DNA of 64,000 nt from Pogonophryne albipinna (taxonomy: Eukaryota; Chordata; Actinopteri; Perciformes; Artedidraconidae), in NCBI GenBank assembly GCA_028583405.1, contig JAPTMU010000284.1, forward strand, positions 65,495-129,494. Direction: 5' to 3'. Positions 63,575 to 64,000 of this stretch are shown here, piece after piece. The translations under genes and the position numbers were made by a program. A model generated the notes under the pieces. It was not told where the DNA came from and ran no database searches. It saw nothing but the letters and a program-made list of their open reading frames with translations. Positions within the stretch are counted from its first letter, which is position 1, and each line of letters opens with the position of its first letter.

Positions 63575-64000
63575 CCAGCACCTTACCGTGGTAGGGAGGT
63601 TTGTGTGCCCTGATGAACCTGGGGGCTGTGTTGTCTGGAACCTTGTGTTCCTGGTAGGGTCTCCCATGGCAAATTGGTCTCAGGCAAGGGGCCAGACTAA
63701 GATTGGTTCAAAAGACCTCATGAAAGAACAACAAAGAAGTGAGGATACCCGGCCCGGAGGAAGCCCGGGGTCCCCTTCTGGAGCCAGGCCCAAAAGGAGG
63801 ACTCATCAGCGAGCGTCTGGTGGCCGGGCTTGCCACAGAGCCCGGCCGGGCACAGCCCGAAAAGGCAACGTCCCGCGGGCCCACCACCTACGGGAAACAG
63901 CGATGGGGTCGGTGCGCTGCCAGAAGGGTGGCAGTGAAAGCAGAGGGTCTCGACGGACCAGACCCGGGTGACAGAAGCTGGCTTTGGGGACGTGGAACGT
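63575..64000 (+). mobile_element. 5' end of a LINE-type retrotransposon (runs off window)
   Basis: GC-rich leader (cttaccgtggtagggaggtt; ggcccggaggaagcccgggg) ending in tttggggacgtggaacgt, which resembles the WNV start of an apurinic-like endonuclease domain. The remainder is outside the window; the clade cannot be assigned. Confidence 0.4.

Overview
This is teleost fish nuclear DNA, probably percomorph. The evidence is intron-split vertebrate genes with GT-AG splice sites, tRNA-derived SINEs, hAT, LINE and THAP elements of fish type, and an extreme load of minisatellites and (AC)n tracts. No bacterial features, rRNA genes or true tRNA genes were found.

Layout. 1-2.5 kb: the last two coding exons and 3'UTR of a plus-strand Kruppel-like factor, best called klf11. 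2.5-5.76 kb: dispersed repeats, minisatellites and a hAT element with target-site duplication. 5.76-13.26 kb: a complete rrm2 gene (ribonucleotide reductase small subunit, 10 exons, 383 residues) with TATA/CCAAT/E2F promoter and polyA signal. 13.4-18.2 kb: convergent intergenic repeats. 18.2-38.6 kb: a complete minus-strand galectin-8 gene (lgals8, 8 coding exons, 309 residues), whose 930 bp of coding sequence is spread over 20.2 kb made mostly of tandem repeats (57 bp, 37 bp and 43/49 bp arrays and two (AC)n tracts). 38.6-52.3 kb: no confident gene; transposon remnants, a repeat-rich unidentified ORF, a Harbinger-like element with a Myb/SANT-like exon, a 21-bp array between two copies of one segment, and two nests of TIR elements. 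51.7-64 kb: a hAT transposase pseudogene, a degenerate NLR-type leader exon pair, a BED-finger hAT element, LINE pieces, a 3.9 kb palindromic element, a THAP element, an intact pyrin-domain exon and the start of another LINE.

The most unusual object is the palindrome at 55144-59067. It has AG...CT termini, a 6-bp target-site duplication inside a LINE ORF, and about 1.7 kb inverted arms, each carrying a copy of the same unrecognised gene (one open, one frameshifted). Termini and duplication length fit Polinton/adintovirus-type integration, and the symmetry resembles a snap-back defective genome.

A second theme is that minisatellites begin or end exactly at splice sites. In rrm2, arrays amplify the exon 4 donor, a branch-point/acceptor-like module before exon 7, and the acceptor plus first codons of exon 8 (in frame, with an iron-ligand His). 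In lgals8, (GT)n tracts form a donor and abut an acceptor, and one 4 kb intron is repeat from donor to acceptor.

The three host genes are a transcription factor, a dNTP-synthesis enzyme and a lectin and share no obvious pathway. klf11-rrm2 adjacency matches the vertebrate arrangement, without the CYS1 gene that lies between them in human.
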